Below, one piece after another: positions 7,615-16,451 of a stretch of DNA of 60,287 nt; the first letter of the stretch is position 1; every line of letters begins with the position of its first letter. The notes beneath the pieces are model-generated. The model was not told the origin of the DNA. It did not search any database and saw only the letters and a list, made by a program, of their open reading frames with translations. Made by a program: the position numbers and the translations under genes. Origin of the DNA: Glaesserella sp041814905 (lineage in GTDB: Bacteria; Pseudomonadota; Gammaproteobacteria; Enterobacterales; Pasteurellaceae); contig NZ_JBGXYA010000047.1 of the NCBI RefSeq assembly GCF_041814905.1, forward strand, positions 1 through 60,287. The letters are read 5' to 3'.

Positions 7615-8541
7615 ATGTCGACAAAAAAAGAGCGTACACCTCGTCATCCTAATTTAAAGAAATTAAATAAAGTGATTGCGATTGGCGGAGGCCACGGCTT
7701 AGGTCGTGTATTATCTGCTCTATCCTTTTTACGTAGTCGTCTTGTCGGGGTTGTAGCAACAACAGACAATGGTGGTTCTACCGGCAGAATTCGTGTCCAA
7801 CACGGTGGCATCGCGTGGGGAGATCTACGAAATTGTCTTACCCAAATCACCGTTAAACCAACCGTTGCTTCCGCCTTGTTTGAATACCGTTTTGGCGGCG
7901 AAGGCGAATTATCCGGACATAATTTAGGTAATCTGATTCTAAAAGCGTTAGAAGATATGAAAATTCGACCGCTTACCGGTCTCGACTTAGTGAGAGATTT
8001 ACTACACGTTCGAGTCGGATTAATGCCGATGTCCGAACAACCGGTTCACCTCGCCAGCCATTTAGTTTCAGGTAAAACCATTGTCGGCGAAGTTTCAATT
8101 GATGCATTAACCGAACTTCCGCAGCAACTTTTCTTAGAACCCAATGTAGCTGCAACCCCTGAAGTCTTGGATGAAATCAAAAAAGCCGATCTGATTTTAC
8201 TTGGCCCGGGTAGTTTCTTAACCAGTATTATGCCTAGTCTTTTAATTTCAGAGATTGCCGAAGCCATTCAGCAATGTCATGCTAAAGTTATCTTTATTGA
8301 CAACATCGGTAGAGAACGAGGTATTGCGGGTACACTTTCACTCAATCATCGCATAATTTGGTTGGAGCGAGCCATTGGATTTGGACGTTTAGACGGTGTG
8401 ATTACAGTACCGGAAGAGCCCTCGATTTTACCGGACCATATCACGGTATTCCGCCAAGATTTACACGCGGATGATGTTTCCTACCGGCATGATCGCCACC
8501 TACTCAGCAAAGCGATCAACGACATTTTAGAATTATTTTAG
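7615..8541 (+). CDS. YvcK/CofD-family gluconeogenesis factor (YbhK-like)
   Basis: A 308-residue cytosolic protein. The nucleotide-binding signature IGGGHGLGRVLSAL (about 23-36) and VATTDNGGSTGRIR are those of the YvcK (UPF0052) family. LILLGPGSFLTSIMPSLL and IFIDNIGRERG also fit. In Bacillus, YvcK binds UDP-sugars and supports growth and cell-wall synthesis on gluconeogenic carbon; E. coli YbhK is the enteric homologue, with no proven reaction. The short gap after perM suggests co-transcription; queA follows after 69 bases. Confidence 0.88.
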   Translation: MSTKKERTPRHPNLKKLNKVIAIGGGHGLGRVLSALSFLRSRLVGVVATTDNGGSTGRIRVQHGGIAWGDLRNCLTQITVKPTVASALFEYRFGGEGELSGHNLGNLILKALEDMKIRPLTGLDLVRDLLHVRVGLMPMSEQPVHLASHLVSGKTIVGEVSIDALTELPQQLFLEPNVAATPEVLDEIKKADLILLGPGSFLTSIMPSLLISEIAEAIQQCHAKVIFIDNIGRERGIAGTLSLNHRIIWLERAIGFGRLDGVITVPEEPSILPDHITVFRQDLHADDVSYRHDRHLLSKAINDILELF

Positions 8542-8545
8542 GCTT

Positions 8546-8585
8546 GCAAGCGGTCTGTTTTACGTATAAATTTGCAAATTTTTAA
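8546..8585 (+). repeat. USS variant between yvcK-like gene and queA
   Basis: GCAAGCGGTCTGTTTT (one base off the core) with ATTTGCAAATTTTT downstream, the usual second USS element. Confidence 0.6.
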
Positions 8586-8610
8586 TTTCAGCCCCTTTTA
8601 AGGACATTGT

Positions 8611-9696
8611 GTGCTTGTAACCGACTTTCATTTTGACTTACCGGACGAACTTATCGCCCGTTATCCTACCACAGAGCGCACCGCCAGCCGTTTGCTTTAT
8701 CTCAACGGCACAAGCGGTGAATATCAAGACCAACAATTTAATGATTTACTCTCTCACATCCATCCGGGAGATCTGCTTATTTTCAACAATACCCGCGTAA
8801 TTCCCGCACGTCTTTACGGACGCAAAGCCAGTGGTGGTAAATTAGAAGTGTTGGTGGAACGTGTTTTGGACGCTCACCGTTGTCTGGCTCATATCCGTGC
8901 CTCAAAAGCGCCAAAAGTAGGCACCGAGATAGTCTTAGGCGAAGATAAATTAGGTGAAGGAAACGGATTTAAAGCAATAATGACGGCACGCCACGAGGCG
9001 TTATTTGAACTGCATTTCGAGGAAGAGCAACCTTTATTCGACTTGCTGCAACAAGCAGGACATATGCCGCTTCCGCCTTATATTGACAGACCCGATGAAG
9101 AAAGCGACCAAGAACGTTATCAAACGGTTTACAGCCAAGTCTTAGGCGCTGTTGCCGCTCCGACTGCCGGGCTACATTTTGACCACGCGACGTTACAACA
9201 ATTACACCAAAAAGGTGTGAATACCGCATTTGTGACACTACACGTTGGGGCGGGGACTTTCCAGCCGGTTCGAGTAAAAACTATCGAAGATCATAAAATG
9301 CATTCCGAATATGCTGAAGTCAGCCAAGATGTTGTCGATAAAATTTTGGCAACCAAAGCAAACGGGAAACGCGTGATTTGCGTTGGAACCACTTCCGTCC
9401 GCTCCATTGAAAGCGCGGCGCAGGCAGCTGAAAAAGAGGGAAAAGCAATCGCACCGTTTTATTCGGATACGGCTATTTTTCTCTATCCGGGCAAACCATT
9501 CCGCATTGTTGATGCATTAGTGACAAACTTCCATTTACCGGAATCCACATTAATCATGCTGGTTTCTGCTTTTGCTGGTTATCATCACTGTATGGCAGCA
9601 TATCAGCACGCGGTTGAAGCCAAATATCGTTTTTTCAGCTACGGCGATGCCATGTTTATCACTAAAAATCCGAATGCTGAACACGATATTCCGTAA
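8611..9696 (+). CDS. queA: S-adenosylmethionine:tRNA ribosyltransferase-isomerase QueA
   Basis: QueA moves the ribosyl part of SAM onto 7-aminomethyl-deazaguanine in tRNA to give epoxyqueuosine, the step before queuosine at anticodon position 34. The 361 residues align throughout with E. coli QueA: VTDFHFDLP, NNTRVIPARLYGRKASGGK, LPPYIDRPDE, VAAPTAGLHF, VTLHVGAGTFQPVR, HSEYAEV and RFFSYGDAMFI. The start is GTG 8611 with AAGGA about 7 bases before it, and it gives the correct N-terminus. tgt is not next to it in this window. Confidence 0.98.
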   Translation: MLVTDFHFDLPDELIARYPTTERTASRLLYLNGTSGEYQDQQFNDLLSHIHPGDLLIFNNTRVIPARLYGRKASGGKLEVLVERVLDAHRCLAHIRASKAPKVGTEIVLGEDKLGEGNGFKAIMTARHEALFELHFEEEQPLFDLLQQAGHMPLPPYIDRPDEESDQERYQTVYSQVLGAVAAPTAGLHFDHATLQQLHQKGVNTAFVTLHVGAGTFQPVRVKTIEDHKMHSEYAEVSQDVVDKILATKANGKRVICVGTTSVRSIESAAQAAEKEGKAIAPFYSDTAIFLYPGKPFRIVDALVTNFHLPESTLIMLVSAFAGYHHCMAAYQHAVEAKYRFFSYGDAMFITKNPNAEHDIP

Positions 9697-9706
9697 TTTT
9701 ATCTTA

Positions 9707-9728
9707 GGATGGGTTTCCTTACCCATCC
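9707..9728. terminator. Hairpin between convergent queA and comEC
   Basis: Stem GGATGGGT / ACCCATCC with the 6-nt loop TTCCTT, placed between the stops of two convergent genes. Neither strand has a clear T-run, so termination strength is uncertain. Confidence 0.45.
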
Positions 9729-9742
9729 GAAAAACGCTCTGA

Positions 9743-12025
9743 TTATTCTCCTAAATAGCTGCTATACCACGGGCTCCAACGGCTTCTTGCGGTGTCAATA
9801 TCATAGCGTTGCGAAAAAAAATCCACCTTAATCATACCTACCTTTGCCGTATTTAACACTGTTGTTCGATAGTGAGCCAAACGTTCAACAACTTGTTGGT
9901 TCGGATGTTTCCACGGGTTCCAACGCCCCGCCGAAATGATGGCAACATCAGGCTGTGTATGAGCAAGCAAAGTCTGGCTGGTACTGCTTCTGCTACCATG
10001 ATGCCCGACTTGCAGAAAATTGATTTTACCGATCTGTTGAGCATAGTAACGCTCTTGTTCTATTCCACTATCCCCGGTCCACAGAATTTTATATTGCCCG
10101 ATTTTCACAAGCAGTACACAGGAATCTTCATTTTTTGCCCGTTCTGCAATAGTAAGCGGATAAACAGCTTCCATTTTCACCGCGCCGAATTGCCACTGTT
10201 GTCCGGCAACACAAGGCTCAAAAACCGTTTGTATCGCATTATTTTTACCGGACAAAATCACTTTTGCCTGCGGGTATTCTGCGGTTAATGCTTTTAAACC
10301 GCCGGCATGATCGTTATCGTCATGGCTGATAATAATCGCCTCTACCTCAATCCCTTGTCTACGCAAATAAGGCAGAATTTCCGTTTCAGCCATCGAGCCA
10401 TCCGACCAACTTGCACCGGAATCGTAAATTATTGCTTGTTTCCGACCGCTTGTTTGAAAAATCAACGCCATTGCCAAGCCTTGTCCGACATCAAAATTGA
10501 TCCATTGAACCTGCGGTTCGGGAAAAATCCATTTCGGCAACGCATAAGCTCGATTAAACAGCAATACCACAACTACGGCATAAACCCGATAACGTTTAGG
10601 AGATGGATTTAGCCATACATAGAGCAACAGTAACAATAGCAAATTCAGCGAAATAAACAGCCACTGCTGTGTGTAAGAGAGCGGAAACCAATAAGATGCC
10701 ATGGGCGTAAGTAACGCCAAACTCCCTTGCCCAACCCAATCCGCCAATTGCCAAGTAGACCATAGATTATCCGTCACCAAGCTGAATAAAATCAATGGCA
10801 CCAAAATAAAGCTGTATAACGGTACAATCAGCAAATTTGCAGGCAACGCGAGTACTGACGAACCGTCGAAAAACAGAAATTGTACCGGTGAAAAAACCAG
10901 CCAAATACCGATTTGAAGATGGAGCAATGAAGCAAACAAGCGGTACGTTTTGCCGAATTTTTTGCAAAAAAATAAAGATTGCCATTGGTAAAAAGGAAAG
11001 CATTGATACCAAAAAATCAAACTGGCGACAGCTAACACAGACAGCCAAAAACTGCCCGACAGCAAGGCAAGCGGATCTAACAGCAATAGGAGCGCAACCC
11101 CACGCCACCACAACTGCCAAGGCGTGTAATGTCGACGAAAAAACCGACAACATAAAACCAGTGAAATGGCAATTAACGTTCTGACGGTTGGAATGGCAAA
11201 CCCGGCTAAAAAACAGTAACCGAATGCCGATAACCAACCGATAATTTTTGCAAAAAAATAGCCGGAACCGACCGCTTGTAATAACGAAAATCGAAGTCCT
11301 AACCAATACACCGCTCTTGCCAATCCAAAGCCGAAAACAAACGTCAAACCAATATGTAAACCGGAAATTGCAATCAGGTGGGCGGTGGTTGTTTGTTGGA
11401 AAACTTGCCAATCCTGTTGACTCATCCAAGCTCTCTCACCAAAAGCTAAAGCCAATAACAACCCTTGAGACGGTAATTTTTCCGTTTGCTGTTTGACCCG
11501 ATACAGCCATGCTGTTCGTATCGGTTTGCCGGCGTTTTGTGCTATGCGTTCAACTTTTTTGACCGAACCGGTTTGTCGAATATCTTGTGCAAAAAGCCAC
11601 TTTTGGCGATCAAAATTACCGTGATTCAGTCGCCCTGAAATTGGGCGTAAATTGAGTTCTGCACGATATTTCTCATGTAGAATCAAAGGTTGTTCGCTTT
11701 GCCAAATCAAATAAATCTGTTCACCATTTTCCCGTTGCGCGATGGCGGTCTGATAATCTTGTTGACGAAGAATTTGCCTGATAAGAATCATTTCGGTCAC
11801 ATTTTCTGCTTTCACACGGTTTGCTCGCTCTGCAATGTCAACAATTTGTCCATAACTCATGGCGAGTATCAAGCCCAATCCGCCAAGCAGTAGAGAACGG
11901 CAAAATAGCGACCACAAACAGATCAACATTGCAATCATCATCCCCCAACTCAACCACGCTTGCGGCAGCCATAAAATCGGCAATAGGAGTAGAACAAAAT
12001 ATTGGCAGAATCGATCTAAATTCAT
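9743..12025 (-). CDS. comEC: DNA internalisation protein ComEC/Rec2
   Basis: ComEC (Rec2 in Haemophilus) is the inner-membrane channel that brings single-stranded DNA into the cytoplasm during natural transformation. The 760 residues show hydrophobic segments near the N-terminus, the Competence domain (from about 200, with HLIAISGLHIGL and AFGYCFLAGFAIPTVRTL) with many membrane spans, and a C-terminal metallo-beta-lactamase-like domain with SHDDNDHAGG (about 567-576) and VGHHGSRSST. The metal ligands are all present, so the nuclease-like domain looks intact. A CRP-like site lies about 73 bases before the start. Several USS cores lie inside the gene, fitting the uptake specificity of such species. 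Confidence 0.95.
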   Translation of the reverse strand: MNLDRFCQYFVLLLLPILWLPQAWLSWGMMIAMLICLWSLFCRSLLLGGLGLILAMSYGQIVDIAERANRVKAENVTEMILIRQILRQQDYQTAIAQRENGEQIYLIWQSEQPLILHEKYRAELNLRPISGRLNHGNFDRQKWLFAQDIRQTGSVKKVERIAQNAGKPIRTAWLYRVKQQTEKLPSQGLLLALAFGERAWMSQQDWQVFQQTTTAHLIAISGLHIGLTFVFGFGLARAVYWLGLRFSLLQAVGSGYFFAKIIGWLSAFGYCFLAGFAIPTVRTLIAISLVLCCRFFRRHYTPWQLWWRGVALLLLLDPLALLSGSFWLSVLAVASLIFWYQCFPFYQWQSLFFCKKFGKTYRLFASLLHLQIGIWLVFSPVQFLFFDGSSVLALPANLLIVPLYSFILVPLILFSLVTDNLWSTWQLADWVGQGSLALLTPMASYWFPLSYTQQWLFISLNLLLLLLLYVWLNPSPKRYRVYAVVVVLLFNRAYALPKWIFPEPQVQWINFDVGQGLAMALIFQTSGRKQAIIYDSGASWSDGSMAETEILPYLRRQGIEVEAIIISHDDNDHAGGLKALTAEYPQAKVILSGKNNAIQTVFEPCVAGQQWQFGAVKMEAVYPLTIAERAKNEDSCVLLVKIGQYKILWTGDSGIEQERYYAQQIGKINFLQVGHHGSRSSTSQTLLAHTQPDVAIISAGRWNPWKHPNQQVVERLAHYRTTVLNTAKVGMIKVDFFSQRYDIDTARSRWSPWYSSYLGE

Positions 12026-12097
12026 CTTTCATACAAAAAGGATAAATAATCGCAGTATGCCGTTTAACCGAAAATAGAAAAGAGAGGAAGGAAAATT

Positions 12098-12114
12098 TGT
12101 CGATGAGGTTCACA
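12098..12114 (-). promoter_or_regulatory. Possible CRP / CRP-S (competence) site upstream of comEC
   Basis: On the comEC strand the site reads TGTGA-ACCTCA-TCGACA flanked by T-rich and A/T-rich bases. One half is a perfect CRP half-site; the other departs toward the TCGCA-like half typical of Sxy-dependent CRP-S sites. It lies about 73 bases before the comEC start. H. influenzae rec2 is a known member of the CRP-S competence regulon. The match is partial, so this is a suggestion. Confidence 0.4.
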
Positions 12115-12140
12115 AAAAAAACGGGGCGACTGCCCCGTTT
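12113..12140 (-). terminator. Intrinsic terminator after sstT
   Basis: Stem AAACGGGGC / GCCCCGTTT (12119-12127, 12132-12140) with loop GACT, followed on the reverse strand by a run of eight to nine T (12113-12121). It ends the sstT transcript before the comEC promoter region. Confidence 0.9.
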
Positions 12141-12157
12141 ATAATTTGAAAAGACGA

Positions 12158-13369
12158 TTATTTTTGATCATCCGCCATACTGACTGCCGCTGTAAATAAT
12201 ACATCGGTTGAAGAGTTGATTGCCGTTTCAGCCGAATCTTGGATAACACCGATAATAAAACCAACACCGATAACTTGAGCAGCTACATCATTCGGAATAT
12301 GAAATAAGCTACACGCCAACGGAATCAATAATAATGAACCGCCCGCAACGCCCGAGGCACCACAAGCACAGATTGACGCAACAACACTTAATAATAATGC
12401 TGTTAAGAAATCAGGTTGAATACCTTGGGTATAAGCCGCCGCTAAGGTTAATACCGTGATGGTAACGGCTGCCCCTGCCATATTAATGGTTGCACCTAAC
12501 GGAATAGAAACGGAATAAATTTCTTCTTTCAAGCCTAAACGTTTTGCCAACGCCATATTCACCGGAATATTTGCCGCAGAACTACGAGTAAAGAAGGCTG
12601 TTACACCGCTTTCACGCAAGCAAGTGAAAGTAAGCGGATACGGATTACGACGGATTTTCCAATAAACCAAAAGCGGATTTAAAACAAATGCCACGATAGC
12701 CATTGCACTTAACAATACCGCAAGTAATTTAGCATAATCTTCAAAAGCCTCTAAACCGTTTACGGCGATAGTTTCCGATACTAGACCGAATACGCCGATC
12801 GGTGCAAATGCGATCACTATTTTTACTACGAAAGAGACTGCATTGGAAAGATCGTTTAGTAATACTTTTGTACTTGGTGCACCGTGACGTAAAGCGATAC
12901 CGAGACCGATTGACCAAACCAAAATACCGATAAAATTACCGTTCGTAATTGCTCCCAACGGATTATCCACCAAGTTAAAAATAACGCCTTTAAGCACTTC
13001 ACCCACACCTTGTGGCGGAGCCAAGCTTTCAGGACTTGCAACTAACTTTAATGTCGTTGGGAATAGCACACTTAACACCACGGCAATTAAAGCCGCACCA
13101 AAAGTACCGATTAAATAAAGGAGAAGAACCGGTTTTAAACGACCATCCGTACCAATTTCCTTATTCGCTATTGCGGCAAGTACAAGAGAGAAAACCAAGA
13201 TCGGGGCAATTGCACGTAATGATTTCACGAAAAATTGACCTAATACGCCAACATTTTTCGCCCATTCAGGCATAACGAGTGCAAGCACTACACCTAACAC
13301 AAGACCAATGGCAATGCGTAACACAAGGTTACCGCCTAGGATTTTAGAAGATAAAGAAGAGTTGCTCAT
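12158..13369 (-). CDS. sstT: Serine/threonine:Na+ symporter SstT
   Basis: A 403-residue dicarboxylate/amino acid:cation symporter-type membrane protein. Family hallmarks are the serine-rich re-entrant stretch RSSAANIPVNMALAKRLGL, SIPLGATINMAGAA, and CACGASGVAGGSLLLIPLACSLF near the C-terminus. SstT imports serine and threonine with Na+. I start it at ATG 13367-13369, which has the ribosome site AGGAAG and gives the family N-terminus MSNSSLSSKILGGNLVLRIA. The longer GTG-initiated frame reaching 13420 would run through a leader hairpin. The upstream leader carries two mutually exclusive hairpins that look like an attenuator. Confidence 0.95.
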   Translation of the reverse strand: MSNSSLSSKILGGNLVLRIAIGLVLGVVLALVMPEWAKNVGVLGQFFVKSLRAIAPILVFSLVLAAIANKEIGTDGRLKPVLLLYLIGTFGAALIAVVLSVLFPTTLKLVASPESLAPPQGVGEVLKGVIFNLVDNPLGAITNGNFIGILVWSIGLGIALRHGAPSTKVLLNDLSNAVSFVVKIVIAFAPIGVFGLVSETIAVNGLEAFEDYAKLLAVLLSAMAIVAFVLNPLLVYWKIRRNPYPLTFTCLRESGVTAFFTRSSAANIPVNMALAKRLGLKEEIYSVSIPLGATINMAGAAVTITVLTLAAAYTQGIQPDFLTALLLSVVASICACGASGVAGGSLLLIPLACSLFHIPNDVAAQVIGVGFIIGVIQDSAETAINSSTDVLFTAAVSMADDQK

Positions 13370-13387
13370 AAAGCTTCCTACTAGAAC

Positions 13388-13436
13388 AAAAAAAGAATGA
13401 ACGGCTGGCCGTCCATCCACCCAATTTAGGCGGATG
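13388..13436 (-). promoter_or_regulatory. Attenuator-like leader of sstT (terminator and competing hairpin)
   Basis: On the sstT strand, GGATGGACGG-CCAG-CCGTTCATTC (13418-13395) can form a 10-bp stem with two G-U pairs, followed by seven T (13394-13388). That is a terminator-type structure 18 bases before the start codon. Just upstream, CATCCGCC (13436-13429) can pair with GGTGGATG (13421-13414), an 8-bp stem with one G-U pair. The second stem uses bases 13414-13418, which the terminator also needs, so both cannot form fully at once. This suggests controlled transcription into sstT. Confidence 0.55.
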
Positions 13437-13628
13437 AGATTAACGGAAAAAGTGGCATAAGTGAATAGTTTCCCACCATTTATTTAAACTATTTTTGATT
13501 TTTTAAAATAACTTTAATTTTTAAAGTCTTTTTTTAACATTCGTCTAAAACAACGCTTATAGCTATTTTCGCTTTCTCTTGTTTAAGGTAAAATATTGAC
13601 AAGTTTTTATATTTATTAAAGGGACTCG

Positions 13629-13991
13629 ATGAAACCTGAAAACAAAGCTAATTTCAAGCGTATTGTCCGCGCAACAGGCTACTCAATTAAAGGATTAAAA
13701 AGTGCTTATATTCATGAAGCCGCATTTCGCCAAGAAGTTTGGCTATCTCTAGTTATTATTCCTCTCGGTTTATACTTGGGTAACGGCGCCATCGAAAAAG
13801 TACTGTTAGTCGGCTCGGTCTTACTTGTTCTAATGGCAGAGCTGTTAAATAGCGCAGTAGAGTCAGTGGTCGATCGAATCGGTCCGGAGTATCATGAATT
13901 ATCCGGTAGAGCCAAAGATATTGGCTCGGCAGCTGTATTTGTCGCGATGGTGATTACTGGCATGACTTGGGGATTAATCCTATTTTTCTGA
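13629..13991 (+). CDS. dgkA: Diacylglycerol kinase DgkA
   Basis: The enzyme is a small homotrimeric inner-membrane kinase that turns diacylglycerol into phosphatidate, recycling lipid left from envelope glycan synthesis. The 120 residues (122 in E. coli) include the amphipathic N-terminus, three membrane helices, and the conserved AELLNSAVESVVDRIG...HELSGRAKDIGSAAV that forms the active site with its Glu, Asn and Asp. ATG 13629 follows AAAGGGA. The next gene starts 2 bases after the stop. Confidence 0.97.
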   Translation: MKPENKANFKRIVRATGYSIKGLKSAYIHEAAFRQEVWLSLVIIPLGLYLGNGAIEKVLLVGSVLLVLMAELLNSAVESVVDRIGPEYHELSGRAKDIGSAAVFVAMVITGMTWGLILFF

Positions 13992-13992
13992 T

Positions 13993-14574
13993 ATGTATAA
14001 AATGATCAAACTATTCTGTCTGCTGTTATTGATTGTTGGTGGTGCCATGGGCTACGTATACACACAAAAGAAAGATATTATTGAAATCATTACAGAAGAA
14101 GAGAAACTTGCCAAACCGCTGGTATCACAAGACCAACCGTTACCGAATGTTACGATTGATCGTTTGCTTGTCTTAAAAGGCAAGCGTCAAATGTGGGCAT
14201 ATCAAGGTGAAAAGTTAATTAAAATTTATCCGATTGCTCTTGGTTTCAACCCTATCGGACACAAGCAGTTTGAAGGCGATGGTAAAACGCCGGAAGGTAT
14301 TTACCGAATTAATGAGCGAAATCCAAATAGCGCTTATCATAAAAATTTAGGCGTATCCTATCCGAATAAAATCGATAAAGAATATGCCGAATCACAAGGA
14401 AAGTCACCCGGCGGATTGATCAAGATTCACGGGCTACGCAATGGAAGCGGCTCAATCGGACGGCTCCATTTATTAAAAGATTGGACTCATGGCTGTATTG
14501 CCGTCACCAATGAAGAAATTGACGAACTTTATCAACGCGTAAAACATAATGCTGAGATAGATATTCGTCCTTAA
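13993..14574 (+). CDS. YkuD-family L,D-transpeptidase-like exported protein
   Basis: A 193-residue protein with one hydrophobic N-terminal segment (about 4-22, signal anchor or uncleaved signal) and a YkuD domain. The catalytic signature is seen as KIHGLRNGSG ... LKDWTHGCIAVTNEEID, with the nucleophile Cys in HGCI about residue 168. It resembles YafK/DpaA-like members, which act on peptidoglycan crosslinks or on the link to Braun lipoprotein. The precise reaction is not shown. Translation is probably coupled to dgkA (2-base gap); an in-frame ATG at 14002 is an alternative start. Confidence 0.85.
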   Translation: MYKMIKLFCLLLLIVGGAMGYVYTQKKDIIEIITEEEKLAKPLVSQDQPLPNVTIDRLLVLKGKRQMWAYQGEKLIKIYPIALGFNPIGHKQFEGDGKTPEGIYRINERNPNSAYHKNLGVSYPNKIDKEYAESQGKSPGGLIKIHGLRNGSGSIGRLHLLKDWTHGCIAVTNEEIDELYQRVKHNAEIDIRP

Positions 14575-14616
14575 CACAGATAGTTTTATCAATCATATTC
14601 ATAAAAAGGTACTCTT

Positions 14617-16260
14617 ATGAAATTTACTAAAACCCTGCTCTCTGTTTCTCTACTTACCGCCACAACAGCAATGGCGTACGAAGCGGATAAAACTTACCGT
14701 TTTACCGTTCTACATACTAACGATACCCACGGTCACTTCTGGAAAAACGATAAAAGTGAATATGGATTTTCTGCACAAAAAACTGCCATTGATAATGTCC
14801 GTAAAGAAGTTGAAGGACAAGGCGGTTCGGTAATTTTACTTAACGCGGGCGATTTCAATACCGGTGTACCTGAATCCGATATGCAAAACGCAAAACCGGA
14901 TATCGAAGGGATGAATATGTTAGGCTACGAAGCCGCCACACTCGGTAACCATGAATTCGACTACCCTCTTCAAGTGTTAGAAATGCAAGAAAAATGGGCG
15001 AATTTCCCTTTCCTCTCTGCAAATATCATTAATAAAAAAACCGGCAAGCCATTAGTGCAACCTTATGTTATTTTAGATAAAAACGGTTTAAAAATAGCGG
15101 TAATCGGTTTAACTACGGAAGATACAGCTAAATTAGGCAATCCGGATGTCACCGATAATGTCGTTTTCCATAACCCGATTGAAACGGCAAAAGATACGCT
15201 TGCAAAAGTCAACAAAAAAGAAAAACCGGATGTACGTATTGCGTTAACCCATATGGGTTATTACCCTGACGAACAGCACGGTTCAAACGCACCGGGTGAC
15301 GTGACTCTCGCCCGCCAACTTAACAAAGGCGCATTTGATTTAATTATCGGTGGCCACACACACGATACCGTTTGTGTCGATGAAAAAGGTGCATTCAAAA
15401 CCAAATATACTCCGGGAGAAGAGTGTAAACCGGATTTCCAAAACGGCACGTGGATCGTTCAAGCCGGCGAATGGGGTAAATATTTAGGTCGTGCGGACTT
15501 TGAATTCAAAAACGGCGAAACCAAATTAGTCAAATATGAATTAATCCCAATTAACCTTAAACAACGCATTAAACTGGAAGACGGTAAATCCGATTATAAA
15601 CTTTACCAATCAGAAATAGCCGAAGATCCTGCAGTATTAGTACACTTGAAAAAATACCAAGATGAAGGCGACAAATTGCTTGGTGTAAAAGTAGGTGATG
15701 TAAAAGGCGCCTTAGAAGGCGACCGTAAAGCGATTCGCTTCCACCAAACCAACTTAGGTCGTTTAATCGCACAATCACAAATGGAACGTGTAAAAGCGGA
15801 TGTCGGTATCATGAACTCAGGCGGTATTCGCGCATCTATTAACGAAGGACCGACAACCTATAAAGATTTATTAACCGTTCAACCGTTCGGTAACATGATC
15901 TCTACCGTAGATTTAACCGGTCAAGAATTACTTGATTTGTTAAATGTCGTTGCATTAAAAGAGCCTGACACCGGTGCTTATCCGCAATTTGCCGGTCTGT
16001 CTATGATTGTTGACCGCACGGCGAAACAAGTTTCCGATGTAAAAGTCGGCGGACAACCGCTTGATTTAGCCAAAAAATATAAAGTTTCTCTCCCTGACTA
16101 TTGCGCAAACGGCGGTGACGGTTATCCATTGTTGAAAAAACATCCGAGCTATGTCAACACTGGCTTTATTGATGCGGAAATGTTGAAAAAATACTTTGAA
16201 GAAAACTCACCGATCGATGCATCGAAATACGATCCGAAAAACGATATTATTTTCAAATAA
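14617..16260 (+). CDS. ushA: Periplasmic 5'-nucleotidase / UDP-sugar hydrolase UshA
   Basis: A 547-residue exported enzyme very close in layout to E. coli UshA (550). It has a signal peptide with cleavage after MAYE-preceding AMA (about residue 20), the metallophosphatase motifs HTNDTHGHF (33-41), NAGDFNTG, GNHEFD (about 109) and GGHTHD, then a C-terminal nucleotide-binding domain with NSGGIRASI and NGGDGYP. It hydrolyses nucleotides and UDP-sugars in the periplasm. In Pasteurellaceae related enzymes feed NAD(P) salvage by dephosphorylating nicotinamide nucleotides; whether this one does is inference. An inverted USS pair follows. Confidence 0.93.
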   Translation: MKFTKTLLSVSLLTATTAMAYEADKTYRFTVLHTNDTHGHFWKNDKSEYGFSAQKTAIDNVRKEVEGQGGSVILLNAGDFNTGVPESDMQNAKPDIEGMNMLGYEAATLGNHEFDYPLQVLEMQEKWANFPFLSANIINKKTGKPLVQPYVILDKNGLKIAVIGLTTEDTAKLGNPDVTDNVVFHNPIETAKDTLAKVNKKEKPDVRIALTHMGYYPDEQHGSNAPGDVTLARQLNKGAFDLIIGGHTHDTVCVDEKGAFKTKYTPGEECKPDFQNGTWIVQAGEWGKYLGRADFEFKNGETKLVKYELIPINLKQRIKLEDGKSDYKLYQSEIAEDPAVLVHLKKYQDEGDKLLGVKVGDVKGALEGDRKAIRFHQTNLGRLIAQSQMERVKADVGIMNSGGIRASINEGPTTYKDLLTVQPFGNMISTVDLTGQELLDLLNVVALKEPDTGAYPQFAGLSMIVDRTAKQVSDVKVGGQPLDLAKKYKVSLPDYCANGGDGYPLLKKHPSYVNTGFIDAEMLKKYFEENSPIDASKYDPKNDIIFK

Positions 16261-16266
16261 TCTTTG

Positions 16267-16312
16267 ACAAGCGGTCTGATTTGCAAATTGTTTTACCAAT
16301 TCGACCGCTTGT
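16267..16312 (+). terminator. Inverted USS pair acting as likely terminator of ushA
   Basis: Forward ACAAGCGGTC (16267-16276) and reverse GACCGCTTGT (16303-16312) can pair as a 10-bp stem around a loop holding TTTGCAAATTG. It starts 7 bases after the ushA stop. There is no long T-run, so it may be a weak terminator. Confidence 0.6.
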
Positions 16313-16396
16313 AACTCCTCCATGGCACGCTGTTATGCGTGCCATTATTTTATCGCCAAAATAGCCATATCGTCCGCAAACCATTAAAATGAGCAT

Positions 16397-16405
16397 ACAA
16401 GCGGT
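16397..16405 (+). repeat. USS core upstream of glnD
   Basis: ACAAGCGGTC followed by TTTTGCAAAT at about 16425, both standard USS elements, 47 bases before the glnD start. Confidence 0.85.
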
Positions 16406-16451
16406 CACTTTCGCCTATTATTTTGCAAATTACCTTGAATAAAGAAATGCT

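Noticed and set aside
10767..11429. 220-residue frame within comEC, same strand, different frame
   Set aside because: It overlaps the conserved Competence domain and shows no family pattern of its own.
13370..13420. GTG-started N-terminal extension of SstT
   Set aside because: It spans the leader hairpin and T-run; ATG 13369 has AGGAAG and the family N-terminus.
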